Shown: positions 53,915-61,856 of the stretch, in pieces
Position numbering within the stretch: position 1 is the first letter of the stretch
Layout: each line of letters opens with the position of its first letter
Origin: an uncultured Acetatifactor sp.
GTDB taxonomy: Bacteria > Bacillota > Clostridia > Lachnospirales > Lachnospiraceae
Assembly: GCA_944383825.1 (NCBI GenBank)
Contig: CALWRA010000010.1
Span: forward strand, 38,391 to 102,390
Direction: 5' to 3'
DNA length: 64,000 bases
Notes under the pieces: model-generated
Seen by the model: the letters and a program-made list of their open reading frames with translations, nothing else
What the model was told of the DNA's origin: nothing
Database searches by the model: none
Made by a program: the position numbers and the translations under genes

Positions 53915-53998
53915 TGCGGAAGATGGGACTTGAACCCACACGATATTGCTATCACAAGATCCTTAGTCTTGCTCGTCTGCCAGTTCCGACACTTCCGC
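53915..53998 (-). tRNA. tRNA-Leu (anticodon AAG)
   Basis: 84 bases, class II with a long variable arm. The acceptor GCGGAAG pairs with CTTCCGC, discriminator A. The anticodon stem CAAGA/TCTTG holds the loop CTAAGGA, so the anticodon reads AAG. A34 would be deaminated to inosine to read CUU/CUC; this is uncommon for bacterial leucine tRNAs. It has its own promoter and terminator. Confidence 0.93.
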
Positions 53999-54019
53999 CT
54001 GCTGTATCGCACGCATATG

Positions 54020-54048
54020 ATAATACCATCCGACAGAAAAAATGTCAA
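54020..54048 (-). promoter_or_regulatory. sigma-A promoter of tRNA-Leu(AAG)
   Basis: On the minus strand a perfect TTGACA (54048-54043), a 17-base spacer and TATTAT (54025-54020), ending 21 bases before the tRNA. Confidence 0.8.
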
Positions 54049-54101
54049 TTCCTTTTTCAAAAATTTGTAGGAATTGCATGAACGCCAAACCGCCATAAAC
54101 G

Positions 54102-54142
54102 GAGAAAAGACATATGGAGCTCTGCTCGCATATGTCCTTCTC
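54102..54142 (-). terminator. terminator-like hairpin after the uronate operon
   Basis: GAGAAGGACATATG (minus strand) pairs with CATATGTCTTTTCTC across a short GC loop (54102-54142). The following T-run is weak. It lies 25 bases after the kdgK stop. Confidence 0.55.
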
Positions 54143-54167
54143 TCAATGCTTATATTCCGTGAGGCTT

Positions 54168-55199
54168 TTATCTCTGAACACGTCCGGAAGCATCGCCTCC
54201 TGCAAGCGTCTCCACTTCTTTTCTGGATACCAGATTGAAATCTCCGGGTATAGTGTGCTTCAATGCGGAAGCAGCCACGCCAAACTCCAGGGCGTCCTTG
54301 AAGCTCTTTCCATCCAGCATCCCGCAGATCACACCGCCCGCAAAGGAATCTCCTCCGCCCACACGATCAACGATGGGATGGATGCTGTATTCTTTGGAAT
54401 GATAAAACTCCCTGGTGTCCCTTGCGTAAATACATGCCGACCAGCCGTTGTCGGAAGCGGAATGACTTACGCGCAGAGAGGATACACAGTACTCAAAGTT
54501 AAATTTCTCCACCATCTGTTCAAAAATAGATTTATAGCCGGCCAGTTCCAGCTCTCCGCTGGTAACGTCGGTAGCGCCGGGCTTAAAACCAAGCACCAGC
54601 TCCGCATCCTCCTCGTTTCCGATACACACGTCAACATATTTCATCAGGCTCGTCATAACTCTTTGAGCCTTTTCCGAGGACCATAGCTTCTTGCGGAAGT
54701 TTAAATCCACGGATACTTTCACTCCATGCTTTTTCGCTGCGATCAGAGCTTTCTCCGTCAGCTCCGCAGCGGAATCGGATACAGCAGGGGTAATTCCCGT
54801 GAAATGGAACCAGTCGGCTCCCTCAAAAATATCGTCGAAATCGAAATCCGTCTCCGTTGCAGTAGAGATTGAGGAATGCGCTCTGTCATACACCACCTTG
54901 GAGGGGCGCATGGAAGAACCGCTCTCCAGATAGTAGATACCCAGTCTCTCTCCGCATCTGGCAATATGCTTCGTGCCTACGTTGTACTTTCTAAGCGCTG
55001 CAACTGCGCATTCTCCAATTTCATTGTCCGGAACTGCAGTCACAAATTCTGCGTCATGACCGTAATTTGCAAGGGAAACCGCAACATTGGCCTCACCGCC
55101 GCCGTAATTGATGTCAAACTCATCCGCCTGAATAAATTTCTCATTGTTGGGGGTGGACAATCTCAGCATAATCTCACCCATGGTAATTACTTTTGCCAT
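54168..55199 (-). CDS. kdgK: 2-dehydro-3-deoxygluconokinase
   Basis: 343 residues, PfkB/ribokinase family. GGGEANVAVSLANYGHDAEFV near the N-terminus contacts substrate; GGGDSFAGGVICGML carries the anion hole and catalytic Asp. It phosphorylates 2-keto-3-deoxygluconate to KDPG with ATP. It is the last gene of the operon kduI-kduD-rpiB-like-aldolase-kdgK, so it feeds the aldolase encoded just upstream. Confidence 0.92.
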   Translation of the reverse strand: MAKVITMGEIMLRLSTPNNEKFIQADEFDINYGGGEANVAVSLANYGHDAEFVTAVPDNEIGECAVAALRKYNVGTKHIARCGERLGIYYLESGSSMRPSKVVYDRAHSSISTATETDFDFDDIFEGADWFHFTGITPAVSDSAAELTEKALIAAKKHGVKVSVDLNFRKKLWSSEKAQRVMTSLMKYVDVCIGNEEDAELVLGFKPGATDVTSGELELAGYKSIFEQMVEKFNFEYCVSSLRVSHSASDNGWSACIYARDTREFYHSKEYSIHPIVDRVGGGDSFAGGVICGMLDGKSFKDALEFGVAASALKHTIPGDFNLVSRKEVETLAGGDASGRVQR

Positions 55200-55268
55200 T
55201 TTACTTCCTCTCCTGCCACATCATTTTGTATTTAATTATCATTCTGCATACAGCCGGCTTTTTTGCCT

Positions 55269-56234
55269 TCAGCGCTGTACAAGATGCACCGCAAAGCCGC
55301 CTATTTCCTCTTTCAGATAAATCGCCTTCAGCGCTCCCTTTGAATCTCTCTTTGCAGACTCCTCGTCAAACGCGACGCCAAGCACTGTGCTCAGATAATT
55401 CACCGCTCTCTCAATATAGTTTGTTCTCACTGCGATATGACCGTTCTTTCCAAGATAAGGACTCTTCATGACTTCCAGAGCGGCGCCTGCAAACACCGAG
55501 CTGTTGCCGGCCTTCACAGACATGCCGAAAATAAAGGCAAAACGATTTGCAGCCTTCACTGCCTGCTCTTCGTTTTCGGCGTTCACGCCCACATGCGCCA
55601 GTTCAAATCCAAGCATGGTTTGTACCGCTTCCCTCGTAAGCTGCTGGATCTTGTCCCATTCTCCTGCATTGATCAGATCACCGGGAACCATCCAGGAACC
55701 GCCGCATGCAATAATCTTAGGAAAATCAAGATAAGAATTCAGATTTTTAGCGTTCACTCCCCCGGTGGGCATAAATTTCATATTTACATAAGGAGCAGCC
55801 ATAGCCTTGATTTTTGCAAGTCCTCCTGACTGCTCTGCGGGGAAGAATTTCACCACATCCAGTCCCAGCTCAATGGCCTGCTCAATATCACTGGGGCTGG
55901 ATGTGCCGGGGGTAATGGGAATATTCTTGTCAATACAATATTTTACCGTCCTGGGATTTAATCCGGGACTCACAATAAATTTTGCTCCCGCAGCCACCGC
56001 TGCATCCACCTGTTCTGCATTTAAGACGGTGCCCGCTCCAACGCACATATCAGGGAAATTTTCTGTCATGATTTTAATTGCCTCCGCAGCCGCACTTGTG
56101 CGGAAGGTAACCTCAGCACAGGGAAGTCCCCCTGCACAGAGAGCCTTTGCCAAAGGAAGCGCGTCCTTTGCATCATCAATTTTTACCACCGGAACAATGC
56201 CGATTTTGCTGATCTGCTCCAATACTGCGTTCAT
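55269..56234 (-). CDS. KDPG/KHG aldolase fused to a VOC-like domain
   Basis: 321 residues. The first 208 residues are a complete Eda aldolase: IGIVPVVKID, AEVTFRT (catalytic Glu41), GAGTVLN, and VVKFFPAE with Schiff-base Lys129, then FMPTGGVN. The remaining 110 residues (HVGVNAENEEQAVKAANRF, GHIAVRTNYIERAVNYLSTVLG, GGFAVHLVQ) look like one glyoxalase/VOC module; no obvious metal ligand set is complete. Stand-alone Eda is about 210 residues, so this is a fusion. It splits KDPG into pyruvate and glyceraldehyde 3-phosphate. The role of the tail is unknown. Confidence 0.9.
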   Translation of the reverse strand: MNAVLEQISKIGIVPVVKIDDAKDALPLAKALCAGGLPCAEVTFRTSAAAEAIKIMTENFPDMCVGAGTVLNAEQVDAAVAAGAKFIVSPGLNPRTVKYCIDKNIPITPGTSSPSDIEQAIELGLDVVKFFPAEQSGGLAKIKAMAAPYVNMKFMPTGGVNAKNLNSYLDFPKIIACGGSWMVPGDLINAGEWDKIQQLTREAVQTMLGFELAHVGVNAENEEQAVKAANRFAFIFGMSVKAGNSSVFAGAALEVMKSPYLGKNGHIAVRTNYIERAVNYLSTVLGVAFDEESAKRDSKGALKAIYLKEEIGGFAVHLVQR

Positions 56235-56331
56235 ATTATCCTCATTTCTGTGCGGATTTATTTACGGGTATCTGCTGTTGCCGCACTTCCGCAGCCCCTT
56301 ATGAACTTCATGTTTATGTCTCGCGTCTGGT

Positions 56332-56976
56332 TTAACAAGCACTGAGGATCTCATTTACACATGCTGCAATTTCATCGCTCTTGCAGTTTGTATAAAAATA
56401 TTCCCGGAAAGGAGTTCCCGAAATCGCTCCCCTTACCAGCTCTCTATCCAGCTTCTTCAGGATGGTAACCATATCCGTATGGGTCACTTCCTTTACTTTA
56501 TCCAGAATTTTTTTGTTGCGCTGCTCGGGCTCCACTCTCTCCGGAGGATACCCGCCTCCCCCGGGAGCGCAGAACAATTTTTCAAAGATGTACTGCAGAT
56601 TCAGCTCTCCTCCCCAGCCAAAATTCTCTGCGAAGGGAATCGACGCACAGTTGCCGTCATTCACCTGCGAAAACAGATATGCGTCCAGCGGAGACTCGAT
56701 ATGCCCGCAAAGTACCTTTGGAAAAGAATTGCAGGCAAGCATCGCTCCCTCTCCAGTGCCGCAGCCCGTTATCACATAATCTGCAGCTCCGGAGTTCAAA
56801 AGCACCGCTGCCAGAATGCCGTTCTGGACATAGGTCAGGGAATTCGGATCATCCGCTCCGCACATGCCGTAGTTGAATACCTCATGTCCCATGGGCTCCA
56901 CCACTTTCTTCAGTGTAGCGCATATCAATTCGTTTTTTGCAGCCTGACTGTTTTCATTAATTAATGCAATTTTCAT
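56332..56976 (-). CDS. RpiB/LacAB-family isomerase (DhuI-like)
   Basis: 214 residues, longer than RpiB (about 150). It starts MKIALINENSQAAKNELI, has NYGMCG, and the active-site ITGCGTGEGAMLACNS with the family Cys. This length and operon position match streptococcal DhuI, an RpiB-superfamily isomerase that converts 4-deoxy-L-threo-5-hexosulose uronate, the step otherwise done by KduI. KduI is also encoded in this operon. Ribose or galactose-6-phosphate isomerase activity is a less likely alternative. Confidence 0.8.
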   Translation of the reverse strand: MKIALINENSQAAKNELICATLKKVVEPMGHEVFNYGMCGADDPNSLTYVQNGILAAVLLNSGAADYVITGCGTGEGAMLACNSFPKVLCGHIESPLDAYLFSQVNDGNCASIPFAENFGWGGELNLQYIFEKLFCAPGGGGYPPERVEPEQRNKKILDKVKEVTHTDMVTILKKLDRELVRGAISGTPFREYFYTNCKSDEIAACVNEILSAC

Positions 56977-57124
56977 GAATTCTGTCTGCTCCTTTCCGCC
57001 TGCTCCTGGCAGGCATTACACGACTTGCCCTTACTATATGGACAGCCTGCTCCGTATCTCTCATTCTTATCCTTATATGGACAAACGCCGAAACGCCCCG
57101 GGTTTCCTGCTTTGCTCCAGGGGA

Positions 57125-57928
57125 CTATTCCGGCTGCTTGCCGATGTATGCCAGTATACCGCCGTCTACATAGAGGATGTGTCCGTTTACTGCGTTGGAA
57201 GCCTCGGAAGCAAGGAACACAGCAGGACCGGTAAGCTCCTCAGCCTTCAGCCACCTGTTGGCAGGGGTCTTCGCACAGATAAACTGATCGAAGGGATGTC
57301 TGCTGCCGTCAGGCTGAATCTCACGCAGGGGAGCTGTCTGAGGCGTCTCAATATACCCGGGTCCAAGGCCATTGCACTGAATATTGTACTGGCCGTACTC
57401 GGAACAGATATTTCTTGTCAGCATCTTTAACCCGCCCTTTGCAGCTGCATAGGCGGATACAGTCTCACGCCCAAGCTCCGACATCATAGAACAGATATTG
57501 ATAATTTTGCCGTGTCCCTTCTTGATCATTGCCGGAATTACCGCTTTCGATACGATAAAAGGGGCATTCAGATCCACGTCGATCACCTGCCTGAACTGTT
57601 CCGCGGTCATCTCCGTCATGGGAATGCGCTTGATGATACCTGCATTATTTACCAGAATATCAATTACGCCCACTTCCTTTTCAATCTGTGCAACCATATT
57701 GTTCACCGCCGCTTCATCGGTTACATCGCAGACATAGCCATGAGCTTTAATTCCTTTTTCCGCGTATGCAGCCATACCCTTGTCCACCAGTTCCTGCTTA
57801 ATATCGTTAAAGCAGATTGTGGCTCCCGCCTCCGCATAAGCGGAAGCAATGGCAAAACCGATTCCGTAGGACGCTCCCGTAATCAGCGCGACCTTGCCTT
57901 CCAATGAGAAATTTGTAAATACCGACAT
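57125..57928 (-). CDS. SDR dehydrogenase, KduD/DhuD-type (gluconate 5-dehydrogenase family)
   Basis: 267 residues. The Rossmann motif ALITGASYGIGFAIA (TGxxxGIG), NNAG, and active-site Ser followed by YAAAK are present. The insertion TPQTAPLREIQPDGSRHPFD near residue 200 is typical of the gluconate 5-dehydrogenase/DhuD branch. In this operon it should reduce 2,5-diketo-3-deoxygluconate to 2-keto-3-deoxygluconate with NAD(P)H. It follows kduI by 51 bases. Confidence 0.88.
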   Translation of the reverse strand: MSVFTNFSLEGKVALITGASYGIGFAIASAYAEAGATICFNDIKQELVDKGMAAYAEKGIKAHGYVCDVTDEAAVNNMVAQIEKEVGVIDILVNNAGIIKRIPMTEMTAEQFRQVIDVDLNAPFIVSKAVIPAMIKKGHGKIINICSMMSELGRETVSAYAAAKGGLKMLTRNICSEYGQYNIQCNGLGPGYIETPQTAPLREIQPDGSRHPFDQFICAKTPANRWLKAEELTGPAVFLASEASNAVNGHILYVDGGILAYIGKQPE

Positions 57929-57979
57929 GCTTATTCTCTCCTTTTTTATTTTATATATTTGTATTTGTAAATGCTTTCT

Positions 57980-58840
57980 TTACGACAATTCCCTGTTGTC
58001 CACACCGTCCATATCGTCAAAGTCCTGATTTTCTCCAACCATTCCCCAGATAAAGGTGTAGGCTCTCGAGCCGCATCCCGAATGAATGGACCAGCTGGGT
58101 GAAATGACCGCCTCCTCGTTTCTCATGACGATATGACGAGTCTCAGTAGGTTCTCCCATAAAATGCATTACAAAGGCGTCCTCAGGGATGTCAAAGTACA
58201 GATAGACCTCCATACGCCTGTCATGAGTATGACACGGCATAGTGTTCCAAACGCTGCCCGGCTCCAGCTTTGTCATACCCATTTCCAGCTGACAGCTTTC
58301 CACCTGGCCGGGAAGTATGTACTTACATATGACTCTGTGGTTGGCATCCTCCAAAGAGCCTAACTCAACCTTATTTTCATCCTTAACAATTACCACGCCT
58401 TCCTCTGGGGTGCCTTCCGGCTTAATCAAAACAGTGGGATAAGTCTTATGTGCAGGCGCGGAGTTCATATAAAATTTCGCGGGCCTTTCTCCATCCTCAC
58501 TTGCAAAAACAATCTCTCTGGAGCCCATGCCGATATACATGGCTTCCCTGCAGCCGACTCTATACGCTCTGCCATCCACAGTGATGGTTCCTGTCCCGCC
58601 GATGTTGATAACGCCTAATTCTCTTCTCTGGCAGAAATACGCGGCCCGAAGCTCCTCCCCTGCGGTCAGGGCAATGGGCTTCACAGGTACTGCCGCGCCC
58701 GTAATGATTCTGTCGATGTGACTATATACCAGCTTAATCTCACCCGGCACGAAAAGATTCTGAATCAGAAATTCTTCCCGCAGCCTCTGAGTGGTATAAT
58801 GTTTCACATCTTTCGGTGATACTGCTGTTCTAAGTTCCAC
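57980..58840 (-). CDS. kduI: 5-dehydro-4-deoxy-D-glucuronate isomerase
   Basis: 286 residues from the GTG at 58840, which has GAGAGG seven bases upstream and aligns with the usual KduI N-terminus. FLIQNLFVPGEIKLVYSHID (residues about 20-40), ELGVINIGGTGTITVDG and the zinc-binding MPCHTHDRRMEVYLYF (two His and a Glu) with ETRHIVM are conserved. It isomerises the linear form of unsaturated uronate released by polysaccharide lyases. First gene of the uronate operon. Confidence 0.95.
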   Translation of the reverse strand: MELRTAVSPKDVKHYTTQRLREEFLIQNLFVPGEIKLVYSHIDRIITGAAVPVKPIALTAGEELRAAYFCQRRELGVINIGGTGTITVDGRAYRVGCREAMYIGMGSREIVFASEDGERPAKFYMNSAPAHKTYPTVLIKPEGTPEEGVVIVKDENKVELGSLEDANHRVICKYILPGQVESCQLEMGMTKLEPGSVWNTMPCHTHDRRMEVYLYFDIPEDAFVMHFMGEPTETRHIVMRNEEAVISPSWSIHSGCGSRAYTFIWGMVGENQDFDDMDGVDNRELS

Positions 58841-58869
58841 CTTTCGCCTCTCTTTCTGATAATTCTTCA

Positions 58870-58883
58870 TGAAAGCACTTACA
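58870..58883 (-). promoter_or_regulatory. cre (CcpA) site at the uronate operon promoter
   Basis: TGTAAGTGCTTTCA on the minus strand fits TGWAARCGYTWWCW at 13 of 14 positions. It overlaps the end of the -10 box and the transcription start, the classic place for catabolite repression. Confidence 0.65.
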
Positions 58884-58912
58884 TTATAGCATATAAGGAT
58901 AAGCAATTCCAA
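58883..58912 (-). promoter_or_regulatory. sigma-A promoter of the uronate operon
   Basis: On the minus strand TTGGAA (58912-58907), an 18-base spacer and a perfect TATAAT (58888-58883), 43 bases before the kduI start. Confidence 0.65.
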
Positions 58913-59001
58913 TATGAAATTATCTTTGTTTGAAAAAATTGATTGTAGCTACATTATACTGGAAAAAATTCTCTAGGTCTATTCAAATTTGAGTTAAAAT
59001 A

Positions 59002-59030
59002 TTGCAAATTTTGAACCAGGGCGCTATACT
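59002..59030 (+). promoter_or_regulatory. sigma-A promoter of the AraC-family gene
   Basis: TTGCAA (59002-59007), a 17-base spacer and TATACT (59025-59030), with a predicted start near 59037. Confidence 0.65.
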
Positions 59031-59065
59031 GAAAACAGATTGACCATATCAGAAAGGAAAATCCC

Positions 59066-59923
59066 ATGCAAGAATTGATCTCCTGTAAAGCCGCAATTGA
59101 AAACTGCCAAAGGACACGTTCTTTTTCGATAGCGCATTTATACAAAGAAGAAAAAGCCATGGAAATGCATATACACGACTGCTATGAGCTGTATTATTCC
59201 ATTTCAGGAGGAAAGCAGTTTCTGATTGACAACCGGTTTTACAGCATCGCTCCGGGGGATTTGTTTATTATCAACCAATATGAAAGTCATAAGCTGACTC
59301 AGATTGACAGCTGTGTTCACGAAAGGATTGTCCTGTCCATACATCCGGACTTCGTAAAGCGACTTTCCACGCAGGAAACCGATCTGGATCACTGCTTTTC
59401 CACCAGGGACGGACACTTCCAGCACAAGCTTTCTTTAAACAAGGAGCAGCAAAAACGGTTTCTGTATTATATCAGCAAAATAACCTCCGCAGAAGGCTTT
59501 GCCCATGACATTATAGAGCGCGCAGCCTTTATGGAACTTCTTGTGATGATCAATGCTCTTTCCAGCGCAAACGACACACAGGCAGCTCACTCCGTCTATA
59601 AATACAATCACCAGGTTGAGGACATTCTGTCTTATATCAACCAAAATCTTTCCCAGACCATCACCATGGAGCAGCTTTCCGGCCATTTTTACTTAAGCAG
59701 CTCCTATATTTGCCGTATTTTCAAAGCCGCCACAGGCACCACCATAAATAAATACATTACAGCGCGGCGCATCAGTATCGCCAAGGCTCATCTAAATGAT
59801 GGAAGCAGCGTTGCCGAGGCCTTCGAGCGCAGCGGCTTTGCTGACTATAGCAATTTTTTCAAGGCCTTCACAAAGGCTGTCGGCATATCTCCAAAAAAAT
59901 ATGCGAATCTCAGCGTAAGCTGA
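59066..59923 (+). CDS. AraC-family transcriptional regulator
   Basis: 285 residues. The first 150 or so form a cupin-type sensor (MHIHDCYELYYSISGGKQFL, IAPGDLFIINQYESHKL); the last 100 hold two helix-turn-helix units (TITMEQLSGHFYLSSSYICRIF and ISIAKAHLNDGSSVAEAFE, then FADYSNFFKAFTKAVGISP, each split). AAAGGA is six bases upstream of the ATG. It is divergent from the uronate operon and is the probable activator, responding to a uronate intermediate. Confidence 0.9.
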   Translation: MQELISCKAAIENCQRTRSFSIAHLYKEEKAMEMHIHDCYELYYSISGGKQFLIDNRFYSIAPGDLFIINQYESHKLTQIDSCVHERIVLSIHPDFVKRLSTQETDLDHCFSTRDGHFQHKLSLNKEQQKRFLYYISKITSAEGFAHDIIERAAFMELLVMINALSSANDTQAAHSVYKYNHQVEDILSYINQNLSQTITMEQLSGHFYLSSSYICRIFKAATGTTINKYITARRISIAKAHLNDGSSVAEAFERSGFADYSNFFKAFTKAVGISPKKYANLSVS

Positions 59924-59932
59924 AACCCGCAT
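59901..59932 (+). terminator. weak terminator-like hairpin at the end of the AraC gene
   Basis: ATGCG/CGCAT and CAGC/GCTG nest around GTAA and span the stop codon; an AT-rich stretch with TTTTT follows about ten bases later. Confidence 0.35.
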
Positions 59933-59997
59933 ATTACATTTATTTTTATGGGCCTGGCGCTTCTCCAGCCGAAATATTGCCTACGTGTCTGCTACAG

Positions 59998-61365
59998 CTA
60001 CACCTTGGGAAGCTGGTCAAAGGACTTTTGCAGCTCTTCATCGGTAGGAATATAATCTGTCATTTCTCCATCATTGTAACGCTGATATGCCACCATATCA
60101 AAGTATCCCGTTCCGGTGAGACCGAAGACAATATTCTTCTCTTCTCCTGTCTCCTTGCACTTCAGCGCCTCATCCATAGCCACCCTAATGGCATGGCTGC
60201 TTTCAGGCGCAGGCAGGATTCCCTCTACTCTGGCAAAGAGTTCCGCAGCCTCAAATACGGCCGTCTGTTCCACGCTTCTGGCCTCCAGAAGTCCCTGGTC
60301 GTACAGCTCGGACACTACGGAGCTCATGCCGTGATAGCGTAATCCTCCCGCATGATTAGCAGAAGGAATGAAACCGCTGCCAAGAGTGTACATTTTCGCG
60401 AGAGGGCAAACCTTTCCGGTATCACAGAAATCATAGGCATAAACGCCTCTGGTAAGGCTAGGGCAGGAAGCTGGTTCCACCGCTATGATTTGATAATCCG
60501 CTTCTCCTCTGAGCACCTGGCCCGCAAAGGGAGAAATTAACCCGCCCAGGTTGGAACCTCCTCCCGCACAGCCGATAATGGTATCCGCCTTAATTCCGTA
60601 TTTGTCCAAAGCCGTCTTGGTCTCCAGACCGATAATGGACTGATGAAGCAGCACCTGGGAAAGCACGGAGCCAAGCACATAACGGTAGCCTTCCTGATTG
60701 GTAGCCGCTTCCACCGCCTCCGAGATAGCGCATCCCAAAGAACCAGTGGTTCCGGGAAATTCTTCATTAATCTTTCTGCCGATGTCCGTATTCATCGAGG
60801 GGGAAGGCGTCACCTTCGCGCCATAAGTACGCATCACCTCACGGCGGAAGGGCTTCTGCTCATAGGAGCATTTCACCATGTAGACCTGGCAGTCCAGCCC
60901 CAGATATGCGCACGCCATAGATAAAGCCGTACCCCATTGTCCAGCCCCTGTCTCTGTGGTGACTCCCTTCAGTCCCTGCTCCTTAGCATAATAAGCCTGA
61001 GCGATGGCCGAATTAAGCTTATGGCTTCCGGATGTGTTATTCCCTTCAAACTTATAGTAAATATGAGCAGGGGTATCCAGCTTTTCCTCCAGGCAGTATG
61101 CCCTCACCAGAGGCGAGGGACGGTACATCTTATAAAAATCCCTTATTTTTTGAGGAATATCAAAGTAAGGAGTGGTGTCATCGAGCTCCTGATGGGCCAG
61201 CTTCTGACAGAAAATTGCAGACAGCTCCTGGGCCGTTACCGGCTTTAAGGTGGCAGGATTCAAAATCGGCGCCGGCTTCTTTTTCATATCCGCCCGCACA
61301 TTATACCACTGCCTGGGCATCTCCTCTTCTTCCAGATAAATTTTGTAGGGAATCTTTTTTTCCAT
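59998..61365 (-). CDS. trpB2: TrpB2-type tryptophan synthase beta-like enzyme
   Basis: 455 residues, the longer TrpB2 form. The PLP lysine is in NNTSGSHKLNSAIAQA, the substrate-binding ETGAGQWGTAL is present, and GCAGGGSNLGG is the phosphate-cup motif. The N-terminal extension (PRQWYNVRADM) is typical of TrpB2. It condenses indole, or serine derivatives, with serine to tryptophan, or salvages indole. No trpA or other trp gene is nearby. A tryptophan T-box precedes it. Confidence 0.93.
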   Translation of the reverse strand: MEKKIPYKIYLEEEEMPRQWYNVRADMKKKPAPILNPATLKPVTAQELSAIFCQKLAHQELDDTTPYFDIPQKIRDFYKMYRPSPLVRAYCLEEKLDTPAHIYYKFEGNNTSGSHKLNSAIAQAYYAKEQGLKGVTTETGAGQWGTALSMACAYLGLDCQVYMVKCSYEQKPFRREVMRTYGAKVTPSPSMNTDIGRKINEEFPGTTGSLGCAISEAVEAATNQEGYRYVLGSVLSQVLLHQSIIGLETKTALDKYGIKADTIIGCAGGGSNLGGLISPFAGQVLRGEADYQIIAVEPASCPSLTRGVYAYDFCDTGKVCPLAKMYTLGSGFIPSANHAGGLRYHGMSSVVSELYDQGLLEARSVEQTAVFEAAELFARVEGILPAPESSHAIRVAMDEALKCKETGEEKNIVFGLTGTGYFDMVAYQRYNDGEMTDYIPTDEELQKSFDQLPKV

Positions 61366-61488
61366 TTCTATACCTCCTTACCCGCTTCAGCGGCGTTAAT
61401 TTGTGACAAATGTATAATATTTGGAGGAGCCTCCAAACTGATACCTGGCTTTCCGGAATACCAGCGCATTCCATACTACAAAAAAACT

Positions 61489-61786
61489 CCTGCCTATCAG
61501 ATTTTGATAGGACAGGAGTAAAATTACTTCTGCGGTGCCACCTAACTTCATTTCCCGAAATTCCATTCTCAAAAGCCAGAATATCACTGCGGGAAACACC
61601 CTCATCCGTATACCAACATACACGCTCTGCTGTAACGTGCAGACACGTCTCATCTACTTCCGTCTCCGGTTTCAAATCGCCCTCCCAGGCCCATTCACCG
61701 TGTTTCCCAGTGCTGCAATTCCACCCCATGCAACTCTCTGTCCCTGTTCCAAACGGCTACTCTCCCTGATCTCTGGTTTATCAAGT
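61489..61786 (-). promoter_or_regulatory. T-box riboswitch, tryptophan specifier (UGG)
   Basis: The T-box core AAGTTAGGTGGCACCGCAG (61530-61548) precedes a terminator with a 14-bp stem (61496-61519) and seven T residues. Stem I has AGTA (61758-61761) and the AGAGAG..GGGTGG distal region. GCCG (61757-61754) pairs with CGGT, after which GAA-TGG (TGG at 61693-61691) sits in the specifier loop, giving Trp. Uncharged tRNA-Trp should stabilise the antiterminator and turn on trpB2. Confidence 0.88.
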
Positions 61787-61792
61787 ATCTTC

Positions 61793-61821
61793 AGGATACA
61801 CTTCTTCCACTGAATTGTCAA
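61793..61821 (-). promoter_or_regulatory. promoter of the trpB2 T-box transcript
   Basis: On the minus strand a perfect TTGACA (61821-61816), a 17-base spacer and TATCCT (61798-61793), just upstream of the T-box. Confidence 0.7.
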
Positions 61822-61856
61822 GAACTTTTCATCGCTTTCCTTTTAACGCTTTCTTA

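Noticed and set aside
61301..61729. Minus-strand reading frame of 142 codons upstream of trpB2
   Set aside because: It covers the T-box core and its terminator; a structured leader explains the sequence.
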